This document shows positions 15,508 through 24,147 of a stretch of 64,000 nt of DNA, piece after piece (the first letter of the stretch is position 1; each line of letters opens with the position of its first letter). The position numbers were made by a program, and so were the translations under genes. The notes below the pieces were generated by a model. The model saw only the letters and a program-made list of their open reading frames with translations, was not told the DNA's origin and made no database searches. The stretch comes from Chryseobacterium joostei (lineage in GTDB: Bacteria > Bacteroidota > Bacteroidia > Flavobacteriales > Weeksellaceae): NCBI RefSeq assembly GCF_003815775.1, contig NZ_CP033926.1, positions 2,418,001 through 2,482,000 of the forward strand, given 5' to 3'.

Positions 15508-16557
15508 TTATTGTTTTATTTTCAAATATTTTGTGAGTTTTTCATATTCTAATTTTTTGATGTAGTTTTCCATATATCCATAATCAGGCTGTCCTTTGGA
15601 ATCAATAGGTAAAAGAATTTTTTCTCTCTGTATTCTTTTATCATTTATTTCACGGTTAAAACTATATTTCTCAGACAATCTTGAAGTTAGACCTGATATA
15701 AAAAGATAAACAAATTCATTAAAATCTGGATTTTCTAATTTGGTAACATGATCACTCGCTACATACTCAAACGGCTGGTAAAAAGTTGAACCAACACTAC
15801 CACTATTTGCAATTGAAAGACAATTTTTAAAAATTCTTACTTTTTCTTTATTATTTATAAAGCCATCAACTCCATTATTCATGGCTGAAGAAGATACATA
15901 AGGTTTTCTTCCTTTTATATGATCATTTTTTTTTAAGCGTTTACCTCTTTGAATATTTGAAAACAATTCATTTATAAAAAATTCTCCCCATTCTTTTTTA
16001 TCAAGTAACTCTACTTCCTTATAACCTTTTACTCGTTCTATTCTTTTAGCAATATAATCTTGGAATTTTTTAATTTTTTCTTGCTCTTTCTGCTTCATAT
16101 ACTTCTCCATAAAAGCATAATCGGGTTCGCCTTGAAAATTTACTGGAAGATAAATTATTTCATTTTTACATATATTCATTTGTGCCTGTCTCCCATATGA
16201 ATATTTAAATCCTTGTCTATTTATCATATTGCAAACGAAAATAGCATTATATCTATTTAATTTATCATGAGAAATTACTGTTACATCATGAGAACAATAA
16301 AAATCACTAGGCTGATAATACGCTGACAAATTGATTTTTTCAATTGTTATTTTATTTCCTTTAAACAAATATGGGTTTCCAATAAAAGAGTTTAGCCCAT
16401 TGTTGGTACTTTTGGCTGAGATATAGGGAATGTTACCTTTTTTTATGTTCTTAGCATTCAAGTAAATTCCCTTCTCTACTTGGAAAATAGAACTAATTTT
16501 AAACTCACCCCATTGAATATTTTTCAAATCTAATTCCATCATACTAATCATTTTCAA
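15508..16557 (-). CDS. Restriction-modification specificity subunit (HsdS/BcgIB-like)
   Basis: This protein of about 345 residues has two target-recognition halves. Each begins with a WGEFKISSIF / WGEFFINELF motif and ends in a QGEPDYAFMEKYMK / KGQPDYGYMENYIK element plus a helix. That internal repeat is the signature of S subunits, each half reading one half of a split target. The length fits BcgI-type S subunits, which are shorter than most type I ones. It overlaps the methylase-nuclease gene, or follows it by four bases if the ATG at 16539 is used. Confidence 0.85.
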   Translation of the reverse strand: MKMISMMELDLKNIQWGEFKISSIFQVEKGIYLNAKNIKKGNIPYISAKSTNNGLNSFIGNPYLFKGNKITIEKINLSAYYQPSDFYCSHDVTVISHDKLNRYNAIFVCNMINRQGFKYSYGRQAQMNICKNEIIYLPVNFQGEPDYAFMEKYMKQKEQEKIKKFQDYIAKRIERVKGYKEVELLDKKEWGEFFINELFSNIQRGKRLKKNDHIKGRKPYVSSSAMNNGVDGFINNKEKVRIFKNCLSIANSGSVGSTFYQPFEYVASDHVTKLENPDFNEFVYLFISGLTSRLSEKYSFNREINDKRIQREKILLPIDSKGQPDYGYMENYIKKLEYEKLTKYLKIKQ

Positions 16558-18439
16558 ATAAATATTCCCTGTCCTGCATAATCATATTAAACTCAAATGT
16601 GAGATAATCAGCAATTGTTTTTTCAAAATCTTCTTCTTTCGGAATTTCATCATTAAAATAGTAGAAAGAATGCAACCATTCGTCATCTGGCTCAATGGTT
16701 GTTTTTACCATAAATTTAGATTCTGTATCCTTCTTATCAAACCAGCAATCTAATAACAATTGTTTTCTTTCTTCATTACGGACTGTTTTTGTAAGTCCTA
16801 TGTGTTTACTAATGATGTAGCCATCGTCTTCATAATTGATGAACTTACATCGAGCTGCCACATCATGTGGTTTGTGTGCAGTAAACACAGCAATACAAGG
16901 ATTTACTCCTATTCTGTAAAATGTTTGTTTATTGAGTGTAATTACACCTTTTAAAGTATGTTTTTCTAAAATTCTTTTTTTTATTTTTTTATCTTCGTTG
17001 GTTTTACCTACCATGGTACTTTGTGGCACAATAGCAATACAAATAGCATTATTTGATAGACTTTCTAGTAAATGTTCTATAAAATGAATTTCAGATAAAT
17101 GAGCCGTATCTTTACCTTTAGCTTGCGAATAAGGAGGATTGATAAAACCTACAGTATAGTTTTTCTTTCTTAATTCTTTCGTAGTTTTTTTTAAGAAATT
17201 TTCATTAGTTAAATTACTTTTTCCATCGTCTCTTAAAATCATGTTGGTGGTAGCAATAGAGAACATATCTTCTCGTATTTCTATACCATGTAATTGATTA
17301 GATTTTATTTCTATTTTTTGCTGTTCATTATCGCTTAAATTTACCATACGATGCATGGCTTCCACAAGGAAAGAAGCTGTACCACAACAAGGGTCAAAAA
17401 CTCTATCAGTAATTTTTAATTCGGCTAAATCGCAAAATAGTTCAGTAATAGAATCAGGAGTAAGAACTACACCTAAACTCTGACCATCTCCACCACTATA
17501 TTTCATAAATTCTCCATAGAAACTACCTAGTACATCACCTTTTTTATTGGCTTTTATGGAATGTAAAATATTGGTTTCTATAAATTCAGTAAAATATTTT
17601 AATGGTGTTTTTGCAAGTCTATCATCTATTTGATTAAGTAATGTTCTGTCTTTTATAATGATAAATTGATTAAGTACCGTTTGTTTTTTTTCTTCAGGCT
17701 TTACATTTACTTTTTTCATATAGGTTTCAATACTGCGATAAATTTTATTACCATCTGTATCTATATTGTCACCTGTTAATTGTTGTGATTTAAAATTATT
17801 AACATCTGCAAGAGCCAATAAAATCGCAGAAACTACTAAAGGTTTTTCTTTATCTCCTAACTGTCCATAGTTTCGTAATGCTTCATGAAGATCAGAAGCT
17901 TTTTTTATTAACTCTTCAGTTTCTAGTACTTTGGGAGGTGTTTCTCCCAAAACTTGTTCCCTATAAAATTGTTCAATTTTACTTTCTTTGAAGTTTTCAA
18001 AATTTTCAATTTTTTCTAATAATTTACACCCATATTCATCTACATATAAAGGTCGAATAATATGGTGTTTTTCATCACCAGAACAACCGAAAGCAAATAT
18101 TTTTTTGAAATTAGTTTTGGCAACTATTTCTTTAGCATAATGCAAAGCACCATTTTCGGCATAATTGGTTATTGCTTTTTTATCAGTAGAGAGTATTTGT
18201 TGGACATCATCTTCATATAATGCTTGTTTTTCTATATTGGATTTATTCTCAATTACTAAAATAAAGTCGTTAGAAATAGCAACAAATTCAGGAAAACCAA
18301 TTTTACCTGTCCCTTTTTTAGATGCTGTTTTTAATGCATCTTGAACTTCTTTAATGTCGCTTCCATTTGGAGTATATTGGATTTCAGCGTTTTCAAGAAG
18401 TCTACTTATAAATATATCAGTTTTCTTTTCGTTAGTCAT
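16544..18439 (-). CDS. BcgI-like fused endonuclease/adenine methyltransferase
   Basis: This 631-residue protein combines activities. The N-terminal 180 residues hold a PD-(D/E)xK-like site, with GFPEF (Glu 51) and LVIENK (Glu 64, Lys 66). The rest is a type I M-subunit-like N6-adenine methylase, with the SAM motif FDPCCGTASFL near 348 and the catalytic NPPY near 430. There is no separate HsdR gene. The size and the partner S gene match type IIB enzymes of the BcgI kind, which cut on both sides of a split site and methylate it. The nuclease assignment is by motif. Confidence 0.8.
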   Translation of the reverse strand: MTNEKKTDIFISRLLENAEIQYTPNGSDIKEVQDALKTASKKGTGKIGFPEFVAISNDFILVIENKSNIEKQALYEDDVQQILSTDKKAITNYAENGALHYAKEIVAKTNFKKIFAFGCSGDEKHHIIRPLYVDEYGCKLLEKIENFENFKESKIEQFYREQVLGETPPKVLETEELIKKASDLHEALRNYGQLGDKEKPLVVSAILLALADVNNFKSQQLTGDNIDTDGNKIYRSIETYMKKVNVKPEEKKQTVLNQFIIIKDRTLLNQIDDRLAKTPLKYFTEFIETNILHSIKANKKGDVLGSFYGEFMKYSGGDGQSLGVVLTPDSITELFCDLAELKITDRVFDPCCGTASFLVEAMHRMVNLSDNEQQKIEIKSNQLHGIEIREDMFSIATTNMILRDDGKSNLTNENFLKKTTKELRKKNYTVGFINPPYSQAKGKDTAHLSEIHFIEHLLESLSNNAICIAIVPQSTMVGKTNEDKKIKKRILEKHTLKGVITLNKQTFYRIGVNPCIAVFTAHKPHDVAARCKFINYEDDGYIISKHIGLTKTVRNEERKQLLLDCWFDKKDTESKFMVKTTIEPDDEWLHSFYYFNDEIPKEEDFEKTIADYLTFEFNMIMQDREYLFEND

Positions 18440-18761
18440 ATTTCAAAAATTGCAACTTACAAAAATATGATAAAATATAACAAAATTTTATTTGGATATG
18501 TATCAAATTATTACCTATCTAAACAAAAGCACCCCACCATAGGACAAGTTTTTGATAGTACCCCCACCTGTTGAAAGTCGGGCAAAAGTTTTCAATCGGT
18601 CTAAAAACCTCAGCACTTTTTTTGAAGATTTTTAGACTACAACCCAAAGTTAGAACAGGATTCAAGAGATTTTCTACGGATTCAAAATATTTATGCTATT
18701 TCATTGAATATCACCCTATTTTTATAACATTTGGCATAGTTTTCGACTACTATAACCCAAT

Positions 18762-18797
18762 AAAAAACCCCATCAATACTACTAATATTGAATGGGG
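18762..18797 (-). terminator. Minus-strand terminator in the ardA leader region
   Basis: CCCCAT...ATGGGG with inner CAATA/TATTG forms a strong stem. On the minus strand it is followed by six T residues. It would stop antisense transcription running from ardA toward the R-M genes. The rest of 18440-18837 shows no gene. Confidence 0.65.
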
Positions 18798-18837
18798 AAG
18801 TGTAAAAAATTCTAACGGTAATTAAAACTTATTTACA

Positions 18838-19380
18838 ATGGCAAAGTTAACAAATTGTCTTGATACTTTCAGTATCTATGTCGGAACCTACAAAAAGTAC
18901 AATGAAAGTTCAATCTATGGTGAATGGTTAAACCTTTCAGATTATTCAAATTATGACGAGCTTTTACAGGCTATGCAGGAACTACACCAAAACGAGCAAG
19001 ACCCTGAATTTATGTTTCAGGACTATGAATGTAGTCAATTCTTTATCAGGCAAAAGCTAATCAGTGAATGCCACATTTCAGCAAACATTTATAAGATAGC
19101 TGAAGAGATCAACAATTCAGATTATGATTTCGAGGTTATAGAGGCCTATGCAGAGTGCATGAGTTACTATTATAAGGACGTAAGCGACCTATTAGATAGT
19201 CTTTCAGATTCTTATTATGGCGAGTACGATTCAGATGAGGATTTTGCCCAGACTACTTTAGAACAGGACGGCTCAATCCCTGAAAATCTGCCCTCTTACA
19301 TTTACATTGATTGGGAAGCAACCGCCAGACATTTGATGTATGATTATATGAGTTCTAATGGATATTATTTCAGAAACTAA
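18838..19380 (+). CDS. ardA: Antirestriction protein ArdA
   Basis: This 180-residue, very acidic protein has the ArdA layout: an N-terminal domain starting DTFSIYVGTYKKYNESSIYG, a central acidic part with WLNL and EFMFQDYEC, and the C-terminal IDWEATARHLMYDYM. ArdA mimics bent B-form DNA and inhibits type I-like restriction enzymes in newly entered cells. On island I it stands beside a BcgI-like R-M system, so it probably protects the incoming element rather than its own host. The next gene is a resolvase 59 bases downstream. Confidence 0.93.
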   Translation: MAKLTNCLDTFSIYVGTYKKYNESSIYGEWLNLSDYSNYDELLQAMQELHQNEQDPEFMFQDYECSQFFIRQKLISECHISANIYKIAEEINNSDYDFEVIEAYAECMSYYYKDVSDLLDSLSDSYYGEYDSDEDFAQTTLEQDGSIPENLPSYIYIDWEATARHLMYDYMSSNGYYFRN

Positions 19381-19439
19381 TTACAATACCAATTTTTGCA
19401 CCTTGCTTAAATGCAGGGTGCTTTATAACTATTTTAAAG

Positions 19440-20027
19440 ATGAAAGCAAGATATATTAGAGTTTCCACAGGAGCGCAGAACACCGCAAGACAGGAGGAAC
19501 GACAAGCAAAGGGCGAAAAGATATTTACTGATATTGTCAGCGGTTCTACCTCGTTTAAAGATAGAAAGCAGGGAAAGGAACTGATAAGAGCAATTGAAAA
19601 TAATGTGATTAATTACGTTTCTGTCAGTTCTATTGATAGGTTAGGACGTAATCTCTATGACATATTAACAACTCTGGAGTTTTTCAAAGAAAAGGGTGTT
19701 ATTCTCAAAGTAGATAATCTTGGAATAGAAAGCCTAATCAAAGGGAAAGAAAACCAAGCGTTTAAACTTATTATTTCTGTTATGGCTAACATTGCAGAAA
19801 TGGAGAGAGAAACTATTTTAGAGCGTCAACGAGAGGGAATTGCACTTGCAAAGGCTAAGGGAATCTATAAAGGGCGTGAAAAAGGTTCTACGGAAAGCAT
19901 TGAAGATTTCCTTTTCAAGTACAAAGAGGTAATTAAAAACCTAAAGAAAGGAAATTCTATCAGGGACACGGCTAAAATTTGTTCGGTCAGTATTGGAACG
20001 GTTCAGAAAGTGAAAAATAATATCTGA
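19440..20027 (+). CDS. Small serine recombinase (resolvase/invertase family)
   Basis: This 195-residue protein has the N-terminal catalytic domain YIRVSTGAQN (catalytic Ser 9), the conserved SIDRLGRN segment, MANIAEMERE at the long E-helix, and a C-terminal HTH (SIRDTAKICSVSIGTVQKV). That is the resolvase/invertase size class, distinct from the large recombinase at 22026. It may resolve element multimers or invert a segment. No obvious pair of crossover sites is visible nearby. Confidence 0.9.
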   Translation: MKARYIRVSTGAQNTARQEERQAKGEKIFTDIVSGSTSFKDRKQGKELIRAIENNVINYVSVSSIDRLGRNLYDILTTLEFFKEKGVILKVDNLGIESLIKGKENQAFKLIISVMANIAEMERETILERQREGIALAKAKGIYKGREKGSTESIEDFLFKYKEVIKNLKKGNSIRDTAKICSVSIGTVQKVKNNI

Positions 20028-20427
20028 TGTAACCAGGGTAGACCACTCCTAGAAAATATAATTATCACTATCGACAGATCAGAAATGAAGCAAAACGGCT
20101 TGTTTTTATTATCAGGATATTAGAGTTGCTTTTATTATTCTATATAGCTAATATGGTACTTAATTTAGCTACCTGTTGTTTTTTTCAAAATAATAATATC
20201 CCTCAATTTTTTAAGCTTTTGAACTTCCATAAAAGAGCCTGACTTATGCAATTGTAATAGGTCAGGCTCTTAAAATATCTATATGTATGTTTTCTTATGT
20301 ATGATTGATTATTCAATGATGTATATATTGAAAAACGAATCAAATGCATTATTAAAGATTATAGCTCATTATATATTCTATGATACGCAAAATGCCACTT
20401 TTGCAATGATAAATTTCTTGGGAGTAT
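20028..20427. other. Intergenic stretch between resolvase and integrase
   Basis: It holds an AT-rich sequence without a convincing gene. The only clear element is the perfect inverted repeat at 20233-20271. Confidence 0.5.
20231..20271 (-). terminator. Terminator of the integrase gene
   Basis: AAGAGCCTGAC (20233-20243) and GTCAGGCTCTT (20261-20271) form a perfect 11-bp stem. On the minus strand a T tract follows, placing it 160 bases after the integrase stop. Confidence 0.7.
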
Positions 20428-21882
20428 TTAAGAAGCATTTTTATTAATATTAATGATTTCAGCTAACTGCTCCATGTTTCCACTTTCAATAAGTTCTTTC
20501 ATTTTTTCCATTTGGGTTTTAAGATCCTCAATCTGTTTTGCCTGTAAATCAACCTTTTGAAGCTTTTCATTTCTCGTCTTGATACTTTCCTGTCTCACCT
20601 GCTCATGTTCAAAGGTCGGTTTGAAATAAGTTTTGAAAACAGATTCGTCTGTGTGACCCGTGTACTGCCATATCTCTAATAAATCCCACCCCTCAATATA
20701 TCTGTTAGTACAAAAACTTCTCCTAGAATCATGAAAAGCCACCCTATCAGCGAAATTGATTGTTTCAAATACAACTCCCTCGTTGGTTGGTCTTTCACGG
20801 GTGATTACCTTTTCATTGAAATACGGAATCTCTCTAAACAGTTCTTTCAGGTACTCATTAGTGTTTTGGTTAGATATAGCAATGCTTTTAATATTATTGT
20901 CATATTTACTCAAAATCTCTCCTGCATAGCCAAAGATTGGAAAATTGACCGTTTTGTATTTATCAATTCGTGAACCTTTATTTAACAATATGCTTAGAGT
21001 GCCTGAAGCTATGTCGATATGTCCGCTTTCAATTCTGGTTATATCTCCGAACCTTAGTGAGCAATGACAGCCAAGAACAAACAAATCTCTAACTCTCTCC
21101 AATCTCGGAGAATTAGAAAAATCATGTTCATACAATATTTTGATTTCAGGTTCAGTAAGCACCGTGTGGAAACTTGGCGGAACTTTAACACTAAATTCGT
21201 CTTGCAAATAACTTCTGTTTTGCGTGTAAGCCTTTTCAAATGCACGTTTTAGTACCTGTGACAGTCTTTTGATCCGTGTTCTGAGTGTACTTAGCTCTTT
21301 AACTCTTTCCGTAGCAATAAGCCAATTTTGAAACTCTAAACACTGTGTTTCATCAAATTTATCAATATCTAAAAAGATACTGTTATTAGTAGCAAAATCT
21401 TTTAAATCTTTATACATCACGTTAAAAGATGATATATAGGTTTTATGCATTGGCTTTTGTCCTGATGCAACGGCACGGGTATTTTTTAGCTCAATTAATT
21501 TCGTGAAGTCCTGAAAAACATCATCAAAAGATTTCTTATTCTTTTGTACCGTGTTGAGTTCTTTCCCCTCTACTGCATTATCAACAATTGTCTTTAGTTC
21601 TTCTTTTGTCGGCACACGATTGTAATGTTCATTGAAATTTTTATGACCATCCACAATGGAAGTTTTGAATTTACTTAACTTTTGGTTGATTTCTCTTTTA
21701 TCTGTTCCCGAAGTCACTGTTTTAGTCTCGCTATCCCAACTGCTGGGAACAACTTTTAAACCTGTCGAAAAATCCGCCTGCAAACCTTTGAACGAATATC
21801 TACCCATTATTCGGGAGATTTCTGCTTTTGGTTCTTTCAGCCTGAAATTTACGCTTCCTGTTTCGTTGTTATACTGTGCCAT
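20428..21882 (-). CDS. Tyrosine-type integrase of island I
   Basis: This 484-residue protein has an N-terminal arm-binding domain, a SAM-like core-binding domain, and a catalytic domain with LGCHCSLRFGDI (Arg), FHDSRRSFCTNRY (His-x-x-Arg), YTGHTDESVF (Gly-His) and the nucleophile Tyr in KTYFKP. It is the Bacteroidetes-type site-specific recombinase used by tRNA-targeting elements. It starts 180 bases inside attR and reads into the element, with candidate arm sites in its own upstream region. The ATG at 21882 fits the family N-terminus better than the one 18 bases upstream. Confidence 0.95.
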   Translation of the reverse strand: MAQYNNETGSVNFRLKEPKAEISRIMGRYSFKGLQADFSTGLKVVPSSWDSETKTVTSGTDKREINQKLSKFKTSIVDGHKNFNEHYNRVPTKEELKTIVDNAVEGKELNTVQKNKKSFDDVFQDFTKLIELKNTRAVASGQKPMHKTYISSFNVMYKDLKDFATNNSIFLDIDKFDETQCLEFQNWLIATERVKELSTLRTRIKRLSQVLKRAFEKAYTQNRSYLQDEFSVKVPPSFHTVLTEPEIKILYEHDFSNSPRLERVRDLFVLGCHCSLRFGDITRIESGHIDIASGTLSILLNKGSRIDKYKTVNFPIFGYAGEILSKYDNNIKSIAISNQNTNEYLKELFREIPYFNEKVITRERPTNEGVVFETINFADRVAFHDSRRSFCTNRYIEGWDLLEIWQYTGHTDESVFKTYFKPTFEHEQVRQESIKTRNEKLQKVDLQAKQIEDLKTQMEKMKELIESGNMEQLAEIININKNAS

Positions 21883-21925
21883 AAATAAAAATATCTGCAT
21901 AACAAATATACGAATATTTCAAGTT

Positions 21926-21996
21926 TGGTCACTATTTTGGTCACCGTAAATTTTGAATGCATTTAAATTTATTTACATCCAATAAAATTTAGTCAC
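21926..21996. repeat. TGGTCAC repeats, candidate integrase arm sites (right)
   Basis: TGGTCAC occurs at 21926 and 21938, and a variant TAGTCAC at 21990. The 12-base spacing of the first two equals the spacing of the last two copies in the left cluster (1542, 1554). Confidence 0.6.
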
Positions 21997-22025
21997 CTAT
22001 TAATCAGAAATACAAGCCATAAAAT

Positions 22026-23609
22026 TTATTCAATAAACTGCAAACAAATGTAAAGTGTTATTCCCTGTGGGTCTACATAGCAGGAGAAATGATTATTATT
22101 ATCATTCCTCCTGTTTTTATTTTGTGATAATCCATTGTTAATCTGAAAAACATAGTGAGCTACAGCATTAATTCTCGTGGTTCGATAATGATTTTTATCA
22201 AATTCAAGCTTTTCAGGAAAAATCGAACCAATAATTTGTCGCTTGACCGCAATATCCCCTTCTGTATAGACTTTCCAGATATTTGTAAGCGTTCCTAATG
22301 CTTTTTCCAGTAGCTTTGGTATATCTACGTTATTTTCTATTGGCTTGTCATTTAATTGGGTTTCCAGTTTTTCAACATGGTCTTTATATTCTTTTTTTAT
22401 TTCAAGATATTCTTCATCAGTAATTACTTCAGAAAGCAATTTATTTCTTGCCAGAGAAATCCTTGAATTCAACCTATCTATCTCATCGGATATCTTTTTT
22501 CTTTCATCCTGTGGCGCTTTTATAAACTTCTGATAGTTATCCAGAAATACTTTTTCTATAAGCTTTTTTGCAGGCTCAGTCATTTCCAATTGCTTTAATC
22601 CTTCTTCAAAAACTGAATTGATCAATTCTGCTCTAAGGCGGAATCCACAAGTTGCATTGCAATGATAATAGTAGTATCTTTTATTTCTCCCTTTTGAAGC
22701 GCTTGCAGTAATATTTTTTCCACATTTAGGACATATCAAAAAACCCCGTAATGGAAAATGCTCACCGGAAAGAATTTTAGTATTAGGTCGCTGAAGTCTC
22801 CTTTTACCATCTAGTATTTCTTGCACTCTGTTAAATAGATCTTCACTAATTAAAGCTTCATGCTGACCATTTACAAAATGCGCTTCTTCATCTTTGTGTT
22901 TTTCTAAAAATACTTTCCCATAGTATATAGGATTTCTTATTGCCACATGAAAAGATGTTCTGCTCACCTTTTTAATTGTTAATTCATTGACCCTTTTTCT
23001 GATTTGGTTAGAGGCCAATACCCCTTTTGCAATCTCATTAAAAGCCCAGTTCATTGCTGATGCTTCAGGTTCTTGCAGTACAATATACTTTTCACCATTT
23101 TCCCTACTTTTATTAACATAGCCAAATGGTGCCTTTCCCATAACCCTTCCTTCTTTTTTTGCCCTACGCATTCCATAAAAAACGTTAAGCGCCCTTCTAT
23201 CATTTTCGACTTCAGGCGCTGCCAAATAAATTGCAAGCATCATTTTATTTTCAGGAATAGAAAGGTCTAAAGGCTGGTCAACAGCCTGTGGTTCTATTCC
23301 CAATTTTGCAAGTGTACCTATCATTTGATATGCATCCCCAGCATTACGGCTGAAACGGTCCCATTTAGTAAATAGAATAAGGTTTGTCTTACAACTTTTC
23401 TTTTTAAGTGTAGTTAAAAGTCTCATCCAGCCGGGGCGGTTAAATGATTTTGCGGAATGGTCTTCGTAGATTATTTGTCCAACAGAGATATTGTTAGATG
23501 AACAATATTTTTTTAACCGATCCTCCTGATCTCTTTGTGAATATCCTTTGTCTGCCTGTTCATCAGTAGAAACACGGATGTATAAATCTGCTACCTTCAT
23601 AATTTTCAT
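22026..23609 (-). CDS. Large serine recombinase (integrase-type)
   Basis: This protein of about 525 residues has the N-terminal serine recombinase domain LYIRVSTDEQADKGYSQ (catalytic Ser), KWDRFSRN, the recombinase domain (GKAPFGYV), a zinc-ribbon (CPKCGKN, later CNATCGFRL), and a long coiled coil. That is the plan of phage- and element-type large serine integrases. Its 3' end runs antisense through the tRNA terminator and attR of island I. The last residues (YVDPQG, then ITLYICLQFIE) are tRNA- and island-derived, so its native C-terminus was altered by the insertion. It is probably the integrase of an older, adjacent element. Confidence 0.92.
   Translation of the reverse strand: MKIMKVADLYIRVSTDEQADKGYSQRDQEDRLKKYCSSNNISVGQIIYEDHSAKSFNRPGWMRLLTTLKKKSCKTNLILFTKWDRFSRNAGDAYQMIGTLAKLGIEPQAVDQPLDLSIPENKMMLAIYLAAPEVENDRRALNVFYGMRRAKKEGRVMGKAPFGYVNKSRENGEKYIVLQEPEASAMNWAFNEIAKGVLASNQIRKRVNELTIKKVSRTSFHVAIRNPIYYGKVFLEKHKDEEAHFVNGQHEALISEDLFNRVQEILDGKRRLQRPNTKILSGEHFPLRGFLICPKCGKNITASASKGRNKRYYYYHCNATCGFRLRAELINSVFEEGLKQLEMTEPAKKLIEKVFLDNYQKFIKAPQDERKKISDEIDRLNSRISLARNKLLSEVITDEEYLEIKKEYKDHVEKLETQLNDKPIENNVDIPKLLEKALGTLTNIWKVYTEGDIAVKRQIIGSIFPEKLEFDKNHYRTTRINAVAHYVFQINNGLSQNKNRRNDNNNHFSCYVDPQGITLYICLQFIE
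22062..22077 (+). repeat. attR core of island I (tRNA-Gln 3' remnant)
   Basis: TCCCTGTGGGTCTACA is identical to 1460-1475. Directly after it comes a tRNA-type terminator (22081), which was presumably the original terminator of the second tRNA. Confidence 0.85.
22081..22118 (+). terminator. Former tRNA-Gln terminator, displaced by island I
   Basis: CAGGAGAAATGAT pairs with ATCATTCCTCCTG, followed by five T residues. Its position right after the attR tRNA tail shows where the tRNA transcript ended before the island inserted. It overlaps the 3' end of the serine recombinase on the other strand. Confidence 0.8.
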
Positions 23610-23645
23610 GTTTAGTAAATATTAGAGGATAGCTTTAGAAATACA

Positions 23646-23807
23646 TTATTCAGAACCGAAGTACTGTCTAATAACAGCCGAGGTAAGAGTGTACAGAAAC
23701 TCCATGATCAATTCTGTCTCCTCCTCAGTTATTTCCACGCCTTCGTTTTGAAAGAATTCTATCACCTCCTCAATAGGTATTTTTTTTATTTTCTTATCCT
23801 CCAGCAC
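23646..23807 (-). CDS. Small acidic protein upstream of the large serine recombinase
   Basis: An open frame of 53 residues starts from GTG at 23807. It reads LEDKKIKKIPIEEVIEFF, then GVEITEEETELIMEFLYTLT, and ends in QYFGSE. It is helical and acidic, has no stop until 23648, and is followed by the recombinase 37 bases later, so co-transcription is likely. Short proteins of this type accompany recombinase or mobilisation genes in flavobacteria. Function unknown. No ATG is available in frame after an upstream stop, so the start is the weak point. Confidence 0.5.
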   Translation of the reverse strand: MLEDKKIKKIPIEEVIEFFQNEGVEITEEETELIMEFLYTLTSAVIRQYFGSE

Positions 23808-24059
23808 TCCGTATAAATTTCAAATAAAATTATTAGCGAAATTGAATAATAATTTTATTCGGCTTTGAAGGAATATCTATGTCTTTTAATGGCTTTATTT
23901 AAAAACTAGTATTTTCCATCCACAAAAGAATCGAAGGTTCCACCTTAAAAACATTTAAATTGGATTATTATCCATCTACAGCCATGAAGAAATTTTAATT
24001 AATCTCTTCCTTTATTCAGAGAAAGTAAATTTCTCCTGATTACATTTATCATCTAATCA

Positions 24060-24138
24060 ATGGCTAACCCTCTTGCTTTATTCCTAACATTTCTCTAAAG
24101 CGTTTTTATGTTTCTTCTCTGATGTATTTTCTTTCCAT
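24060..24138 (-). pseudogene. Remnant of an XRE-type HTH gene
   Basis: From ATG at 24138 the frame reads MERKYIREET, stop, KRFREMLGIKQEG, stop. This is like the start of a small XRE repressor with two in-frame stops. The rest of 23820-24060 shows no convincing gene. Confidence 0.3.
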
Positions 24139-24147
24139 ATCATACAT

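Larger units (their letters stand above)
1460..22077. mobile_element. Island I: tRNA-Gln-integrated element with tyrosine integrase
   Basis: A 16-base direct repeat (TCCCTGTGGGTCTACA) lies in the 3' end of the second tRNA-Gln (1460-1475) and again at 22062-22077. A tyrosine integrase starts 180 bases inside the right copy. TGGTCAC repeats occur just inside both ends, as expected for integrase arm sites. The 20.6 kb between carries HTH genes, ArdA, restriction-modification, a toxin operon and an ABC-3C operon. No relaxase or conjugation genes are visible inside it, so it is an integrative element of uncertain transfer ability. Confidence 0.85.

Noticed and set aside
15508..18439. Classical type I R-M system
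   Set aside because: No HsdR gene; the methylase carries its own nuclease-like N-terminal domain, which fits BcgI-like type IIB better.
18731..18747. Second sigma-54-like motif (TTGGCATAGTTTTCGAC) before ardA
   Set aside because: The -12 half does not match (GA instead of GC), and the similarity to 1817 is limited to TTGGCA and a T run.
19440..20027. Invertible segment controlled by the small serine recombinase
   Set aside because: No pair of matching inverted crossover sites could be found around the gene.
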